DNA of 64,000 bases from Allobosea lupini (GCF_900109525.1 NZ_FOAN01000010.1:124001-188000); one strand, 5' to 3'; positions 43,585 through 52,929 are shown, counted from the first letter of the stretch. Numbers and translations: made by a program. Notes: generated by a model from the letters alone, not told the origin.

Positions 43585-46398
43585 GTGGCGGGTGCGGAGG
43601 AATTGTCGCCATCGGCGCTGGCGGGCGAATTGTCGGCGGCGATCGTGCAGGCGCGCTCGGATGCGCGCGAGGACCCGTTCGGCAATCCGGTGCTGCGCGT
43701 CACGCTCTGGCTGACCCGCAAGATGGATCGCGGCGAGGTGACGCTTGCCGATACCGCCGCGCTGATCCGCCAGCTCGGCCGCGCAGCCCTCGCCGACCGG
43801 GCAGCGCGCGTCGCCGCCTATGTCGGGCTGGAGCGCAACGAGAGCGAAGCCTATGCCGCGCTGGCCCGGCGTGTCGCGGACGAGGCGAGCGCTTCGGCGC
43901 AGCCCTTCGAGGCCTATGCGGCGGCGCTGGCGCGGGTACGCTTCGCCGCCGTCTTCACCGCGCATCCGACCTTCGGCATGAGCCGGGCGGTGGCGCATGC
44001 GCTGGCCGAACTCGCCTCGAACGAGGGCGAGGCGACGGCGCTGAGGGCCGCTGACCTGTCCTTCCGGCCGGATGCGGCGATCACCCTGCAGGACGAGTTC
44101 GAGCAGGCGCGCTTTTCGGTGCGCAACGCCCGCGATGCGATCGATCGGCTGAATGCCGCCTTCCTGGCCGAGGCGAGGGCGCGCTGGCCGCAGCGCTGGC
44201 GCGAGCTCAGGCCGCGCGCCCTGCTGCTCGCCTCCTGGGTCGGCTGCGACACCGATGGACGCACCGATATCGGTTGGTGGGACACGCTGCGCTACCGGCT
44301 GGAATCGAAGCGCGGCCAGTTCTTCCGCCTGCTGGAGAAGCTGCCGGAGGCGCCGGCGACCGCCGAGGTGAGGGCGCTGGTCGAGGATGCGCTCGCCGCG
44401 GTGGAGCGGCAGCTGGCGCTCTGCCCGCCGCTCAACAGCAAGCCGGAGATCGCGGCCCTGCAGGCATTCTCGCTGGCGCTCGTCGGCGAGCGGGAGGCGG
44501 CGCTGCCGGAAGCGTCGAAGCTGGTGGCGGCGCTCGACAAGGCGATCGTGCTGGCCGAGGACGAGGCGACGGCGGAAGCTCTGATCCTGGCGCGGGCGGG
44601 CGCCATCGCCCACGGCGTCTCGATCGCGCTGCCGCATTTCCGGCTGAACGCCTCGCAGCTTCACAACGCCATGCGCGGGGTGATCTCGCTCGACGAGGAA
44701 CCGGCCCAGCCGGCACAGCGGCGCGCCTTCCTCGCAGCCGTCAACCAGGCACTCGCCAAAGTGAAGCCGACGCCGGTCGATTTCGGCGCGCTGGCGGTCG
44801 AGCGCGCCTCGGCGGCGCGAATGATGATGATGGTCGCGCAGATCGTGAAGCATGTCGACGGCTCGCGGCCGGTGCGCTTCCTGATCGCCGAAACCGAGAC
44901 GGGCTACACGCTCCTGTCGGCGCTCTATCTCGCCAGGCGCTTCGGCATCGCCGATCTCGTCGAGATCTCGCCGCTCTTCGAGACGTCGGACGCGCTCGAA
45001 CAGGGGCCCCGCATCATCGACGAGGCGCTGCGCAGCCCGCATTGGCGCGACTATCTCAAGCGTCATGGCCGGCTCTGCGTCCAGTTCGGCTATTCCGATT
45101 CCGGCCGCTATATCGGCCAGGTCGCGGCGACCTTCTGGGTCGAGCGGCTGAGGAGCCGCATCCTCGAGCTGCTGCAGCGCTACGGGCTCACCGATATCGA
45201 GCTGGTGATCTTCGACACGCATGGCGAGTCGGCCGGGCGCGGCGCCCATCCCGACAGCCTCAGCGACCGGCTCGCCTATCTCGATCCGGAATGGCCGCGA
45301 CGCGCCTTCGCCAAGGCCGGCGTCAAGGTCACGCGCGAGACCAGCTTCCAGGGCAGCGACGGCTATCTGCTCTTCGGCACCAAGGGGCTTGCGGGCGCGA
45401 CGGTGGCGCGCATCGCCGAAGCCGTCTTCGCGGACGCGGCTGCCGGCGCAGACGATCCGATCTATGCCGAGCCGGACTTTGCCACCGAGTTCTTCCAGAC
45501 CGTGCGCGAGGAGATGACCCATCTCGTCGACGATCCCGGCTATGCGGCGCTGATCGGCACGTTCGGCCCCTCTCTGCTCGACAAGACCGGCTCGCGCCCG
45601 GCGGCACGGCAGAGCGATGCCGGCGGGCCGACGGTGATCCGCCATCCCCGTGAGCTGCGCGCCATTCCCAACAATGCGATCCTGCAGCAGCTCGGCTGGC
45701 TGGCGAACAGCGTGCACGGCATCGGCCAGGCGGCAGCGCGGGCGCCGGAGCTGTTCGCCAGCATGCGCGAGAGCTCCGAACGCTTCGGCCGGGCCTATCG
45801 GCTTGCGGCCAATGCCATGGCGAACAGCGATCTCGACGTGCTGCGCGCCTATCTCGACACGCTCGATGCCGGCTCCTGGTTCGACCGGGCCCGGCGTACC
45901 GAGAAGGAGGGTCGCCGCGACGAGTTGCTCGCTGTCGCCGAGACGCTGGCGCGGCTCGATCTTGCGCCTTCGCTGCGAAGGCTGTTCTGGCGCTTCGCAT
46001 CCGATCGGCTGAAGCTGAAGGAGGCGGCGGGCGAGCCGCCGGCGATGCCGGTCCGGCTGGTGGCGCTGCATACGCTGCGCCTCTCGCTGCTGCACCGGAT
46101 CTGGCTGTCGGCGACGCATATCCCGGACTTCCGGCCATATGCCGGGGTGACGCGCGAACTCCTGCTCGAGCGTATCCTGCGGCTCGACATGGCCGGGGCG
46201 CTCGCGCTGCTCGGCCAGATCTTCCCGCTCAATCCCGACCCGGCGCTGGGGCTCGATTTCGGCGAGCCTGCCGGCCCTCGCGAGGGCGGCGCCTATGCCG
46301 CCTTCCATCGCGACGTGGTCGAGCCGATGCGGGAGTGCTTTGGGCTGCTACGCGAGGTCTCGGGCGCGATCCAGCATGAGATCGGGGCGTTTGGGTGA
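43585..46398 (+). CDS. ppc: Divergent phosphoenolpyruvate carboxylase
   Basis: The 937-residue length and the conserved segments FTAHPTF (catalytic-region H127) and VQFGYSDSGRYIGQVAAT (about 499-516) place it in the PEP carboxylase family, which adds bicarbonate to PEP to form oxaloacetate. It is unusual: the glycine-rich active-site loop FHGRGGxxGRGG is replaced by IFDTHGESAGRGAHP (about 542-556), and HPTE is HPTF. The His and the second Arg of the loop are retained. The start is a GTG at 43585 after a GGAGAG site. Activity should be regarded as unproven. Confidence 0.75.
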   Translation: MAGAEELSPSALAGELSAAIVQARSDAREDPFGNPVLRVTLWLTRKMDRGEVTLADTAALIRQLGRAALADRAARVAAYVGLERNESEAYAALARRVADEASASAQPFEAYAAALARVRFAAVFTAHPTFGMSRAVAHALAELASNEGEATALRAADLSFRPDAAITLQDEFEQARFSVRNARDAIDRLNAAFLAEARARWPQRWRELRPRALLLASWVGCDTDGRTDIGWWDTLRYRLESKRGQFFRLLEKLPEAPATAEVRALVEDALAAVERQLALCPPLNSKPEIAALQAFSLALVGEREAALPEASKLVAALDKAIVLAEDEATAEALILARAGAIAHGVSIALPHFRLNASQLHNAMRGVISLDEEPAQPAQRRAFLAAVNQALAKVKPTPVDFGALAVERASAARMMMMVAQIVKHVDGSRPVRFLIAETETGYTLLSALYLARRFGIADLVEISPLFETSDALEQGPRIIDEALRSPHWRDYLKRHGRLCVQFGYSDSGRYIGQVAATFWVERLRSRILELLQRYGLTDIELVIFDTHGESAGRGAHPDSLSDRLAYLDPEWPRRAFAKAGVKVTRETSFQGSDGYLLFGTKGLAGATVARIAEAVFADAAAGADDPIYAEPDFATEFFQTVREEMTHLVDDPGYAALIGTFGPSLLDKTGSRPAARQSDAGGPTVIRHPRELRAIPNNAILQQLGWLANSVHGIGQAAARAPELFASMRESSERFGRAYRLAANAMANSDLDVLRAYLDTLDAGSWFDRARRTEKEGRRDELLAVAETLARLDLAPSLRRLFWRFASDRLKLKEAAGEPPAMPVRLVALHTLRLSLLHRIWLSATHIPDFRPYAGVTRELLLERILRLDMAGALALLGQIFPLNPDPALGLDFGEPAGPREGGAYAAFHRDVVEPMRECFGLLREVSGAIQHEIGAFG

Positions 46399-46408
46399 GG
46401 GGTGTGGG

Positions 46409-46485
46409 CGTCATGGTCGACCTTGAGCCGACCATCTCCTGAAAGAGATTCCCGGGTCCGCGCTGCGCTTCGCCCGAGAATGACG
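46409..46485. repeat. Intergenic palindromic repeat, inverse copy of the CGTCATTCTCGGGCG family
   Basis: Starts CGTCATGGTCGACC and ends CTTCGCCCGAGAATGACG, the complement of the start of the unit at 13654. It separates ppc from the convergent hypothetical gene. Confidence 0.7.
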
Positions 46486-46492
46486 AATTGTC

Positions 46493-47017
46493 TCAGCGTG
46501 TCCGTTCCGAGAGCTCGGCCGAAGCGCTGATGTTGCGGTCGGAGATCGACTGGACCGGCTCCCAGACGGTGTGGCTGTCCCGCGGGGTCGAGACCAGATA
46601 TTTGAGCTGGCTCTTGGCCTTGGCCGAAAGCAGCGGGCTCGACTGGAAACTGGCGAAGTTGGAATAGGCGCGCGAGCCGCCGTCGAAGACCACGACGCGA
46701 TCCTTCAGGACGATGATGTCGCCCTTTTTCAGCGTCTCGTCCTTGAGGTACCAGAACGGGTCGTTGGCATACTCCATCGGCTTGACGAGCTTCGGCTTCG
46801 GGCCGTCCTTGCCGGCATCGAGCGTCGTCCCGGCCTTCTTCTGCTTTGGCCGCACCGTCATGTGCAGCGAATTGTCGGGCACGGGCGCGTAGGTCGGCCG
46901 CTGCGGGACGCCGAACAGCGTCTCCCAGAACCCCGCCGCGCTAGCAGGCGAGGCGAGGGCGACGGAAGCCGCTGCGAGTGCAGCAGCGGCGATGATCGGT
47001 TTCGACATGGTCGGCAC
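46493..47017 (-). CDS. Hypothetical secreted protein
   Basis: The 174-residue protein has a signal peptide (about residues 4-28, ending in SPASA-A) and a mature part with LFGVPQRPTYAPVPDN and DPFWYLKDETLKKGDIIVLKDRVVVFDGG. It is presumably periplasmic; no family name is known to me. GTG 47017 follows GGGG at a normal distance; ATG 47008 is an alternative. It is divergent from the acyl-activating ligase gene. Confidence 0.65.
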   Translation of the reverse strand: MPTMSKPIIAAAALAAASVALASPASAAGFWETLFGVPQRPTYAPVPDNSLHMTVRPKQKKAGTTLDAGKDGPKPKLVKPMEYANDPFWYLKDETLKKGDIIVLKDRVVVFDGGSRAYSNFASFQSSPLLSAKAKSQLKYLVSTPRDSHTVWEPVQSISDRNISASAELSERTR

Positions 47018-47503
47018 GGCTGCAATCCCCAGCTCCGCAACCGGAGATAGCGATGAACGTCCCCGATCTCAATGACGGAAGCGCGACGTGATGAACGGCT
47101 TCTTCGTCAAATTTCAGCGATTGCGCGGTAGCCATTTCGAGATTGGTGATCGGGAGCCGGATTCGGGCGATTCCTTGCTGCAATGCAGCGTGTTAGCGGC
47201 GTTTCGCACATCTCAGTCATGCGCCGGCAAAGGGGTCAAGGCTGTGGATGCTCGAGCGCCGCGGGCAAGACCGCAAGGGTCGCGAACGCGAAGGCCGGGC
47301 GCTCGCGCCACGCCGACGCGTTCGGCTGTCACAATGAGGGGCGATGACAGGAGCAGGCGCAGTCGAGGCATCGCAGCAGTCTCCAGTCGCGGCACAACCC
47401 AGCGTGCCGGATGATGATGGGGAAGTTGCCGCCAGCGGATTGTATCGCGGCCCGTTCGCCTTAGGTTGCGCGCAAGAGGAACGCTGAAGGGAGCACGAGC
47501 CGA
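47018..47503. other. Intergenic region of about 490 bases without a recognised gene
   Basis: Lies between the divergent secreted-protein gene and the acyl-activating ligase gene. I see only the expected promoter space, a run of CG-rich text, and an AAGGGAGCACGAG ribosome-binding site before 47504. A short minus-strand frame (about 47213-47371) lacks support. Confidence 0.5.
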
Positions 47504-49084
47504 ATGGCCGCGACCGAACTGCGGGCACAGCCCTTCGATGTCGAAGCCGCCCGGACCACGCTGTTCCAAGCGCTGCTGGCCGCCGCGGGCAGGCACGGCA
47601 AGAGCCGCATCGCGCTGGAGGATCCCGAGCGCAAGCCACTCAGCTATGGCAATCTGGTGCTGGGCGCGCTGGTGCTCGGCCGCAAGCTTTCGGCGCTGAC
47701 CAGGCCCGGCGAAAAGGTCGGGCTGATGCTGCCCAACGTGCAGGGCATGGCGGTGACGCTGTTCGGGCTCTCGGCGTTCGGCCGCGTGCCGGCGCTGCTC
47801 AACTTCACTGCCGGTCTGAAGAACCTCACCGCGGCCTGCGAGATCGGGCCGATCTCGACCATCGTCACCTCGCGCCGCTTCATCGACCAGGCCAAGCTCG
47901 ACGACATCGTCGAGGCGCTGGCGCCGGGGCGGCGGGTGATCTATCTCGAAGACGTCCGCAAGGAATTGACCAGCCTCGACAAGGCGATCGGTGCGCTCGC
48001 CTCGCTGGCGCCCGGGCTGGCGCTTCGCAGCCATGCGGCGAAGCCCGACGATCCGGCCGTGGTGCTGTTCACCTCCGGCACCGAGGGCAAGCCCAAGGGC
48101 GTGGTGCTGAGCCATGCCAATCTGGTCTCCAACGCCAACCAAATCTTCCAGCTCGCCGCCGGCTTCCTCAGCGAGCGCGACATCGTCATGAACCCGCTGC
48201 CGGCCTTCCACTCCTTCGGGCTCACCGCAGCGCTGCTGATGCCGCTGACCCACGGCATGAAGGTCGTGCTCTATCCGAGCCCGCTGCACTACAAGCAGGT
48301 GCCCAAGCTGATCGGCGAGACCGGGGCGACCTTCCTGTTCGCCACCGACACGTTCCTTCAGGGCTACGCACGCGCCGCCGACGAGGGCGACCTCAAGAGC
48401 GTGCGCTATGTCGTCGCCGGGGCCGAGCGGGTGAAGCTGGAGACACGCAAGCTCTGGGAGCCCTATGGCACCACCATCCTCGAAGGCTATGGCTGCACCG
48501 AATGCTCGCCGGTGCTGGCCTGCAATACGCCGGTGGCGATGCGCGACGGCACGGTCGGGCGGCTCCTACCGGGTATCACGGCGAAGCTCGTGCCGGTCGA
48601 GGGGATCAGCGAGGGCGGGCGGCTCTGCGTCAAGGGGCCGAACGTGATGCTCGGCTATCTCAACGCCGACAATCCCGGCGCGATCATGCCGCCGGAGGGC
48701 GGCTGGCACGACACCGGCGACATCGTTTCGATCGATGACGGCTTCGTCGCGATCAAGGGCCGGGCCAAGCGCTTCGCCAAGCTCGGCGGCGAAATGGTCT
48801 CGCTGGCAGCGGTCGAATCGATGGTAGCCGGCCTCTGGCCCGGTCACAATCACGTGGTCGTGGCGCTGCCCGACATGCGCAAGGGCGAGCAGCTCGTGCT
48901 CGTCACCGAGAAGCCCGACGCCGAGAAGAAGGCGCTGCAGGACGAGGCCAAGCGCCAGGGTTTCCCGGAGCTATGGCTGCCCAAGGCCATCCTCGTTACG
49001 GCCACGATTCCAGTGCTCGGCAACGGCAAGATCGATTATGGTGGCACGCGCGAGCTCGCCATCATGATGAGGCCGCTGCTGTGA
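47504..49084 (+). CDS. AMP-dependent acyl-activating ligase (acyl-ACP/CoA synthetase, Aas-like)
   Basis: The 526-residue protein has all adenylate-forming motifs: VVLFTSGTEGKPKGVVLSHANL (about 186-207), ILEGYGCTECSPVLACN (about 325-341), WHDTGDIVSIDDGFVAIKGRAKRFAKLGGEMV (about 402-433) and the C-terminal catalytic lysine region VLGNGKIDYGG. The pattern YGCTECSP and GRAKRFAKLGGE resembles the acyl-ACP synthetase domain of Aas. It probably activates fatty acids for lipid recycling. It is followed 29 bases later by a DUF1190-like gene. Confidence 0.85.
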   Translation: MAATELRAQPFDVEAARTTLFQALLAAAGRHGKSRIALEDPERKPLSYGNLVLGALVLGRKLSALTRPGEKVGLMLPNVQGMAVTLFGLSAFGRVPALLNFTAGLKNLTAACEIGPISTIVTSRRFIDQAKLDDIVEALAPGRRVIYLEDVRKELTSLDKAIGALASLAPGLALRSHAAKPDDPAVVLFTSGTEGKPKGVVLSHANLVSNANQIFQLAAGFLSERDIVMNPLPAFHSFGLTAALLMPLTHGMKVVLYPSPLHYKQVPKLIGETGATFLFATDTFLQGYARAADEGDLKSVRYVVAGAERVKLETRKLWEPYGTTILEGYGCTECSPVLACNTPVAMRDGTVGRLLPGITAKLVPVEGISEGGRLCVKGPNVMLGYLNADNPGAIMPPEGGWHDTGDIVSIDDGFVAIKGRAKRFAKLGGEMVSLAAVESMVAGLWPGHNHVVVALPDMRKGEQLVLVTEKPDAEKKALQDEAKRQGFPELWLPKAILVTATIPVLGNGKIDYGGTRELAIMMRPLL

Positions 49085-49113
49085 CGCCACAATCGCATGC
49101 TCTGGGAAGCCGC

Positions 49114-49749
49114 ATGATCACGCTTCTTCCCCTCGTCTTCGCCCGCGCGGCGGCCTTCGCCGTGGCCGGGATCGCCCTTGCACCTGCCGATCTTGCCGCC
49201 CAGGCCGCCGGCCAGACCTATGTTCGCCGCGACGAATGCATCGAAGCCGGCAAGCTCTCGGCCGAACAGTGCGAGCACGCCTATCGCAACGCCCGCGCCG
49301 AATTCGAGCAGAAGGCGCCGCGCTATGCTTCGCGCAGCGCCTGCGAGCGCGTCCATAAGCGCTGCGGCGCCCAGGTCTCGACCACTGGCGGCTGGGACGC
49401 GCTGGCGCGTGGCGGCGGCGGGCAGTCCTACGTGCCGCGCTTCGTCGGCATCCGGGTCACTGGCGAGGGCGCCCAGGGCAAGGCCTTTCCGATCATCGAG
49501 GGCACGGGCAAGGTCGCCTTCTCGGCGCGTCAGGTCGCGGCGCTTGACGACCAGGTCGCGGCCCGCCGGGCGGTGATGGGCGGCGGCGGCCAGCACCAGC
49601 AGGCGAGCGGCCCCTATGTCCGCCGCGGCGACCGCGACGATACGGTGCGCGTGCCGATGCAGGAGAAGAAGATCGGCTCCGACGTCGCGCCCGGGCTCTA
49701 TGTCGATCCGGACGGGGTCGAATGGTACAAGCCGGCACATCGGCGCTGA
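49114..49749 (+). CDS. DUF1190-family secreted protein
   Basis: The 211-residue protein has an N-terminal signal segment (LLPLVFARAAAFAVAGIALAPADLAAQA) and a DUF1190-like motif YVRRDECIEAGKLSAEQCEHAYRNARAEFEQKAPRYASRSACERVHKRCG with three conserved cysteines in its first part, followed by a Gly-rich linker and a short conserved tail DVAPGLYVDPDGVEWY. Function unknown. ATG 49114 places the signal peptide correctly; the longer frame from 48973 overlaps the ligase gene. Confidence 0.7.
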   Translation: MITLLPLVFARAAAFAVAGIALAPADLAAQAAGQTYVRRDECIEAGKLSAEQCEHAYRNARAEFEQKAPRYASRSACERVHKRCGAQVSTTGGWDALARGGGGQSYVPRFVGIRVTGEGAQGKAFPIIEGTGKVAFSARQVAALDDQVAARRAVMGGGGQHQQASGPYVRRGDRDDTVRVPMQEKKIGSDVAPGLYVDPDGVEWYKPAHRR

Positions 49750-49809
49750 GGACAGGTGCGCAACCGGCGCTTGTCGCCGGGCGCTGGTATCGCTAACCAG
49801 TCTCGCCGC

Positions 49810-49896
49810 GCGGACGTGGCGAAACTGGTAGACGCAAGGCACTTAAAATGCCTCACCGGAAACGGTATGCGGGTTCGATCCCCGCCGTCCGCACCA
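49810..49896 (+). tRNA. tRNA-Leu (anticodon UAA)
   Basis: Acceptor stem GCGGACG pairs with CGTCCGC, followed by discriminator A and an encoded CCA. The anticodon stem AGGCA/TGCCT encloses the loop CTTAAAA (anticodon TAA, reads UUA/UUG). A long variable arm and GGTTCGATCC T-loop identify a type II leucine tRNA. Confidence 0.95.
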
Positions 49897-49976
49897 TCAT
49901 GCCCCTTTGCGGGAGGGCCAGCCCGAGACGAAGAGGCCAGCCCATACGCGCGGGAACCCTTTGGCCCACCGGAAGC

Positions 49977-50399
49977 CTACTTGCAGTCCAGCTGCTCGAT
50001 CCGCGGCAGGCCCGACAGGCGGACTTTTGGATTGTAGGTGACGGAACAGCTCTTCGTGCCGGCCGGAAGCTCCTGGGCCAATGAGATCGAGGTGCCGGCA
50101 TAGCCGCATTCGATCCAGGTTCGGCGCTCGGACGTGCTCGCGAACTGCCAGGTGGAGACCTCGCGATCCCTGACCTTCCGTGTCGCATCCGGGGCCAGGC
50201 TGACCTGCTCGCTCGGCTGGCCGTCATAGAAGGTGACCTGGCTGACGCGATGCGGCGTCTTGCTGCGCAGATCGCGCCAGCCCGGAATGGCCGCGGTGAG
50301 CTGCTGCTGCGTCTCAACTTCGGCCGGGCATTGCGGCGCCGCGAGCGCCTCGCCGGCGAGGACCACGAACAGTCCCGCTGCCATCAAAATCCTGCTCAT
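49977..50399 (-). CDS. STY0301 family protein (periplasmic)
   Basis: The 140-residue protein has a signal peptide MSRILMAAGLFVVLAGEALAA and a mature domain with QCPAEVETQQQLTAAIPGWRDLRSKTPHRVSQVTFYDGQP and a terminal SCSVTYNP motif, matching STY0301-type proteins. It starts at ATG 50399, 14 bases after the BPSL0067-family gene, and is co-transcribed with it. By position it may inhibit or modulate that predicted amidase (inference). Two conserved cysteines suggest a disulfide. Confidence 0.75.
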   Translation of the reverse strand: MSRILMAAGLFVVLAGEALAAPQCPAEVETQQQLTAAIPGWRDLRSKTPHRVSQVTFYDGQPSEQVSLAPDATRKVRDREVSTWQFASTSERRTWIECGYAGTSISLAQELPAGTKSCSVTYNPKVRLSGLPRIEQLDCK

Positions 50400-50413
50400 G
50401 CCGTATCGCCCCG

Positions 50414-50815
50414 CTACCATTCGATCGCTGAAAACGCGTTGCCGTCGTTGCTCAATCCCGATTTCGTCGGTGTCCAGCGAATTGTACGACGCCTGACCTC
50501 CCCTTGCGCGCGCCATTGATCGAGGACCTGAATCCCGGTGGCATCCTGGCCCAGATAGATCGCCGCGTGCTTGCCGGTGCTGCCGGTCTGCGGATATTTT
50601 CCGTCGACGAATGTCGCGATGGCCGTGCCGACCGGAAGCACGGGGCCGTCCTTGGTGACCTTGCGCCCCTCAATCCAGAACTTGGTCTGCGGGGCTTTGA
50701 GCGTCTGCTGGATGAACTCAACGCATTCTGCATTGCCTTTTGCGTTGGTATAGGAGGTCCCAGCATAGCTTTGCTCGAGCGTCTTGCCGCTCTCTGGTTT
50801 TAGAATGTGCTCCAT
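50414..50815 (-). CDS. BPSL0067 family protein, NlpC/P60-like predicted amidase
   Basis: The 133-residue protein has a papain-like arrangement with Cys31 in KGNAECVEFIQQTL, His83 in TGKHAAIYLG and a LDQW segment after it, typical of the BPSL0067 family and its relatives among peptidoglycan amidases. No signal peptide is present, so delivery to the periplasm would need an export system that is not encoded here. It forms a two-gene operon with the STY0301-family gene, the pairing seen for effector/immunity modules. Confidence 0.78.
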   Translation of the reverse strand: MEHILKPESGKTLEQSYAGTSYTNAKGNAECVEFIQQTLKAPQTKFWIEGRKVTKDGPVLPVGTAIATFVDGKYPQTGSTGKHAAIYLGQDATGIQVLDQWRAQGEVRRRTIRWTPTKSGLSNDGNAFSAIEW

Positions 50816-51108
50816 GCTGGACCTCGTGAAATACTTAAATCGAGGGGCGCTCTGAGCCGGCGCATTCCTTCATAAGGAAACTACGTAACTTTGCGCCCGG
50901 CCCTCGGAGCCATTGTGCACATTTGACCGACTATCGGCAGTAACCGCCGCTGGGACGCGAAATTTATACCTCCGCGGGCGAGTTCAAAATTTGGATTGAT
51001 TTGCATGGGCCGAACGGCGTAACCGCCAGGCCTTCAACTCACCTGGCAGCAGGGGCGGTATCGCCCTTGCTGCTTTTGTCCTGGCACTGGCAATCGCCTG
51101 TCCGGAGC
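50816..51108. other. Intergenic region without a recognised gene
   Basis: About 290 bases, slightly AT-richer than the neighbours, upstream of the BPSL0067 gene and downstream of the NIPSNAP gene (both minus strand). It presumably contains the promoter of the two-gene operon. No repeat or RNA element was recognised. Confidence 0.5.
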
Positions 51109-51435
51109 TTATTTGACCGCGGAGAAGGCCGTCGGCGCCAAAATCTGGCTGACGACGTTTTCGATGATCTGGCCGTCCGCTTCGCTCCTGGTGCGTGCCT
51201 CGGTCCACTCCGGATCGGTCGCGAACGCCGTCCATTTCGTCTCGCGCTCGGCGAGCGATTCCCAGGCCAGGAAATAGGTCAGGTCGCGATTGGACTCCCC
51301 GATCAGCGTGGTGAAGAATCCGGCTTGCCGGATACCGTGCTTGTCCCACAGCTTCAGCGTGGCCTTGTCAAAGCGGTCGAGCAAAGCCGGAAGCCGACCA
51401 GGCAGGCAGCGATACACGCGCATTTCGTAGATCAT
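51109..51435 (-). CDS. NIPSNAP family protein
   Basis: The 108-residue ferredoxin-like dimeric alpha/beta-barrel protein begins MIYEMRVYRCLPGRLPALLDRFDKATLKLWDKHGIRQAGFFTTLIGESN and has DLTYFLAWESLAERETKWTAFATDPEW, the standard NIPSNAP pattern. Function in bacteria is unknown; some members are small monooxygenase-like proteins. Confidence 0.88.
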   Translation of the reverse strand: MIYEMRVYRCLPGRLPALLDRFDKATLKLWDKHGIRQAGFFTTLIGESNRDLTYFLAWESLAERETKWTAFATDPEWTEARTRSEADGQIIENVVSQILAPTAFSAVK

Positions 51436-51527
51436 CGAAAATCACGTCCTGTCATTGGTTTTGCTGCGAGCAACTGGCCGCAAGGTTAGTCTGTCCCGAT
51501 AGAGTGGCCCAGCCCCGGTCGCGCGGT

Positions 51528-52751
51528 CTAGCCCCGCTTGTGCTCCACCTTCGGCAGGAACCAGGCCAGGAGGCCGATCGCCGGCAGGAAGGCGCAGATC
51601 CGGTAGACCGCCTCGATGCCGATCCAGTCGGCGACCTCGCCGAGGATCGCCGCCGCGAGGCCGCCGAGCCCGAAGGAGAGTCCGTAGAACAGGCCGCCGA
51701 TCAGGCCGATCCGGCCCGGCATCAGCTCCATCGCGTAGATCAGGATCGCGGCGAAGGAGCTCGCCATGATCAGGTTGATCACCACCGTCAGCACGCCGGT
51801 CCAGAACAGGTCGGCAAAGGGCAGCATCAGCGAGAAGGGCAGGGCGCCGAGGATCGAGAACCAGAGGATGCGGTTGCGGCCGATCCGGTCGCCGATGATG
51901 CCGCCGGCGAGCGCCCCGACGGCGGCGGCCGCGAGGAAGAGGAACAGCATCAGCTGCGAGCCCTGCACGGAGATGCCGAACTTCCCGATCAGGTAGAAGG
52001 TGTAATAGGAGCTGAAGCTCGACGAATAGGCGTTCTTCGAGAACAGCAGGATCACCAGGATGGTGATCGCGAAGGCGATCTGGCCATTGGTGTGCGCAGG
52101 CGCCGCCGGGGCGGGTGCCGCGGCCTTGGCGGGCTTCGCTGCAGCGGCGGCAGCGGCCGCCTTGCTCAGCTCGGCATAGCGGCGCGCCGTCCACACCATC
52201 AGGATCATGGCGAGCAGGGCCGCGGCCGAGAACCAGGCGACGCTGGCCTGGCCGCGCGGGACGATGATGAAGGCGGCGAGCAGCGGGCCGAGGGCGCCGC
52301 CGCTCTGGCCGCCGACCTGGAAGATGCCCTGCGCCAGTCCCTGCTGGCCGCCCGAGGCGTTGCGGGCCATGCGGGTGGCTTCCGGATGGAAGATGGACGA
52401 GCCGAGGCCGACGCAGGCAGCCGAGATCAGCAGCAACGCATAGCTGCCGGCATAGGCTAGGCCGATCAGCCCGGTCAGCGTGCAGCCCATGCCGACGACC
52501 ATCGAATAGGGCATCGGGTTCTTGTCGGTGTAATGGCCGACGACCGGCTGCAGCAGCGAGGCGGTGATCTGGAAGGTCAGCGTGATCAGGCCGATCTGGC
52601 CGAAATCGAGCGCATAGGCCGTCTTGATGATCGGATAGATCGCCGGGATCAGCGACTGGATCATGTCGTTGAGCAGATGCGTCGCGCTGAGCACGAACAG
52701 CACCGGCAGGTCGGCGCGGCGGGTCTGTGCGATCGGCTGGCTGACGTTCAT
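51528..52751 (-). CDS. MFS transporter, fosmidomycin-resistance (Fsr) type
   Basis: The 407-residue protein has twelve predicted helices with a Lys/Ala/Pro-rich central loop (AAAAAAAAKPAKAAAPAPAAPA near 202-223). It matches the Fsr subfamily through LSATHLLNDMIQSLIPAIYPIIKTAYALDFGQIGLITLTFQITASLLQPVVGHYTDK and IFHPEATRMARNASGGQQGLAQGIFQVGG. Fsr proteins efflux fosmidomycin and related compounds. ATG 52751 is preferred over the open frame from 52811. Confidence 0.88.
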   Translation of the reverse strand: MNVSQPIAQTRRADLPVLFVLSATHLLNDMIQSLIPAIYPIIKTAYALDFGQIGLITLTFQITASLLQPVVGHYTDKNPMPYSMVVGMGCTLTGLIGLAYAGSYALLLISAACVGLGSSIFHPEATRMARNASGGQQGLAQGIFQVGGQSGGALGPLLAAFIIVPRGQASVAWFSAAALLAMILMVWTARRYAELSKAAAAAAAAKPAKAAAPAPAAPAHTNGQIAFAITILVILLFSKNAYSSSFSSYYTFYLIGKFGISVQGSQLMLFLFLAAAAVGALAGGIIGDRIGRNRILWFSILGALPFSLMLPFADLFWTGVLTVVINLIMASSFAAILIYAMELMPGRIGLIGGLFYGLSFGLGGLAAAILGEVADWIGIEAVYRICAFLPAIGLLAWFLPKVEHKRG

Positions 52752-52929
52752 GCGGATGATCGATCCGGGCGCAAGCTTGGATGGCGGGCGAGGGCCGCCC
52801 GATAGCTGCAAAGCCGGCTCATACCACCGTGTTCGGCTGAAAACCCAGAGCCCACAGCACAGGTCCGCCCTGATGTGGACGCGGGATCGGGCGCGGCGGC
52901 CGTCGAGAGCGGCCGTCGCGATCCGCCCG

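Noticed and set aside
43558..46308. Very long open frame (over 900 codons) antisense to ppc
   Set aside because: High-GC shadow frame: the product is Arg/Gly/Glu/Gln-rich with no family pattern, while the plus strand encodes recognisable PEP carboxylase motifs throughout.
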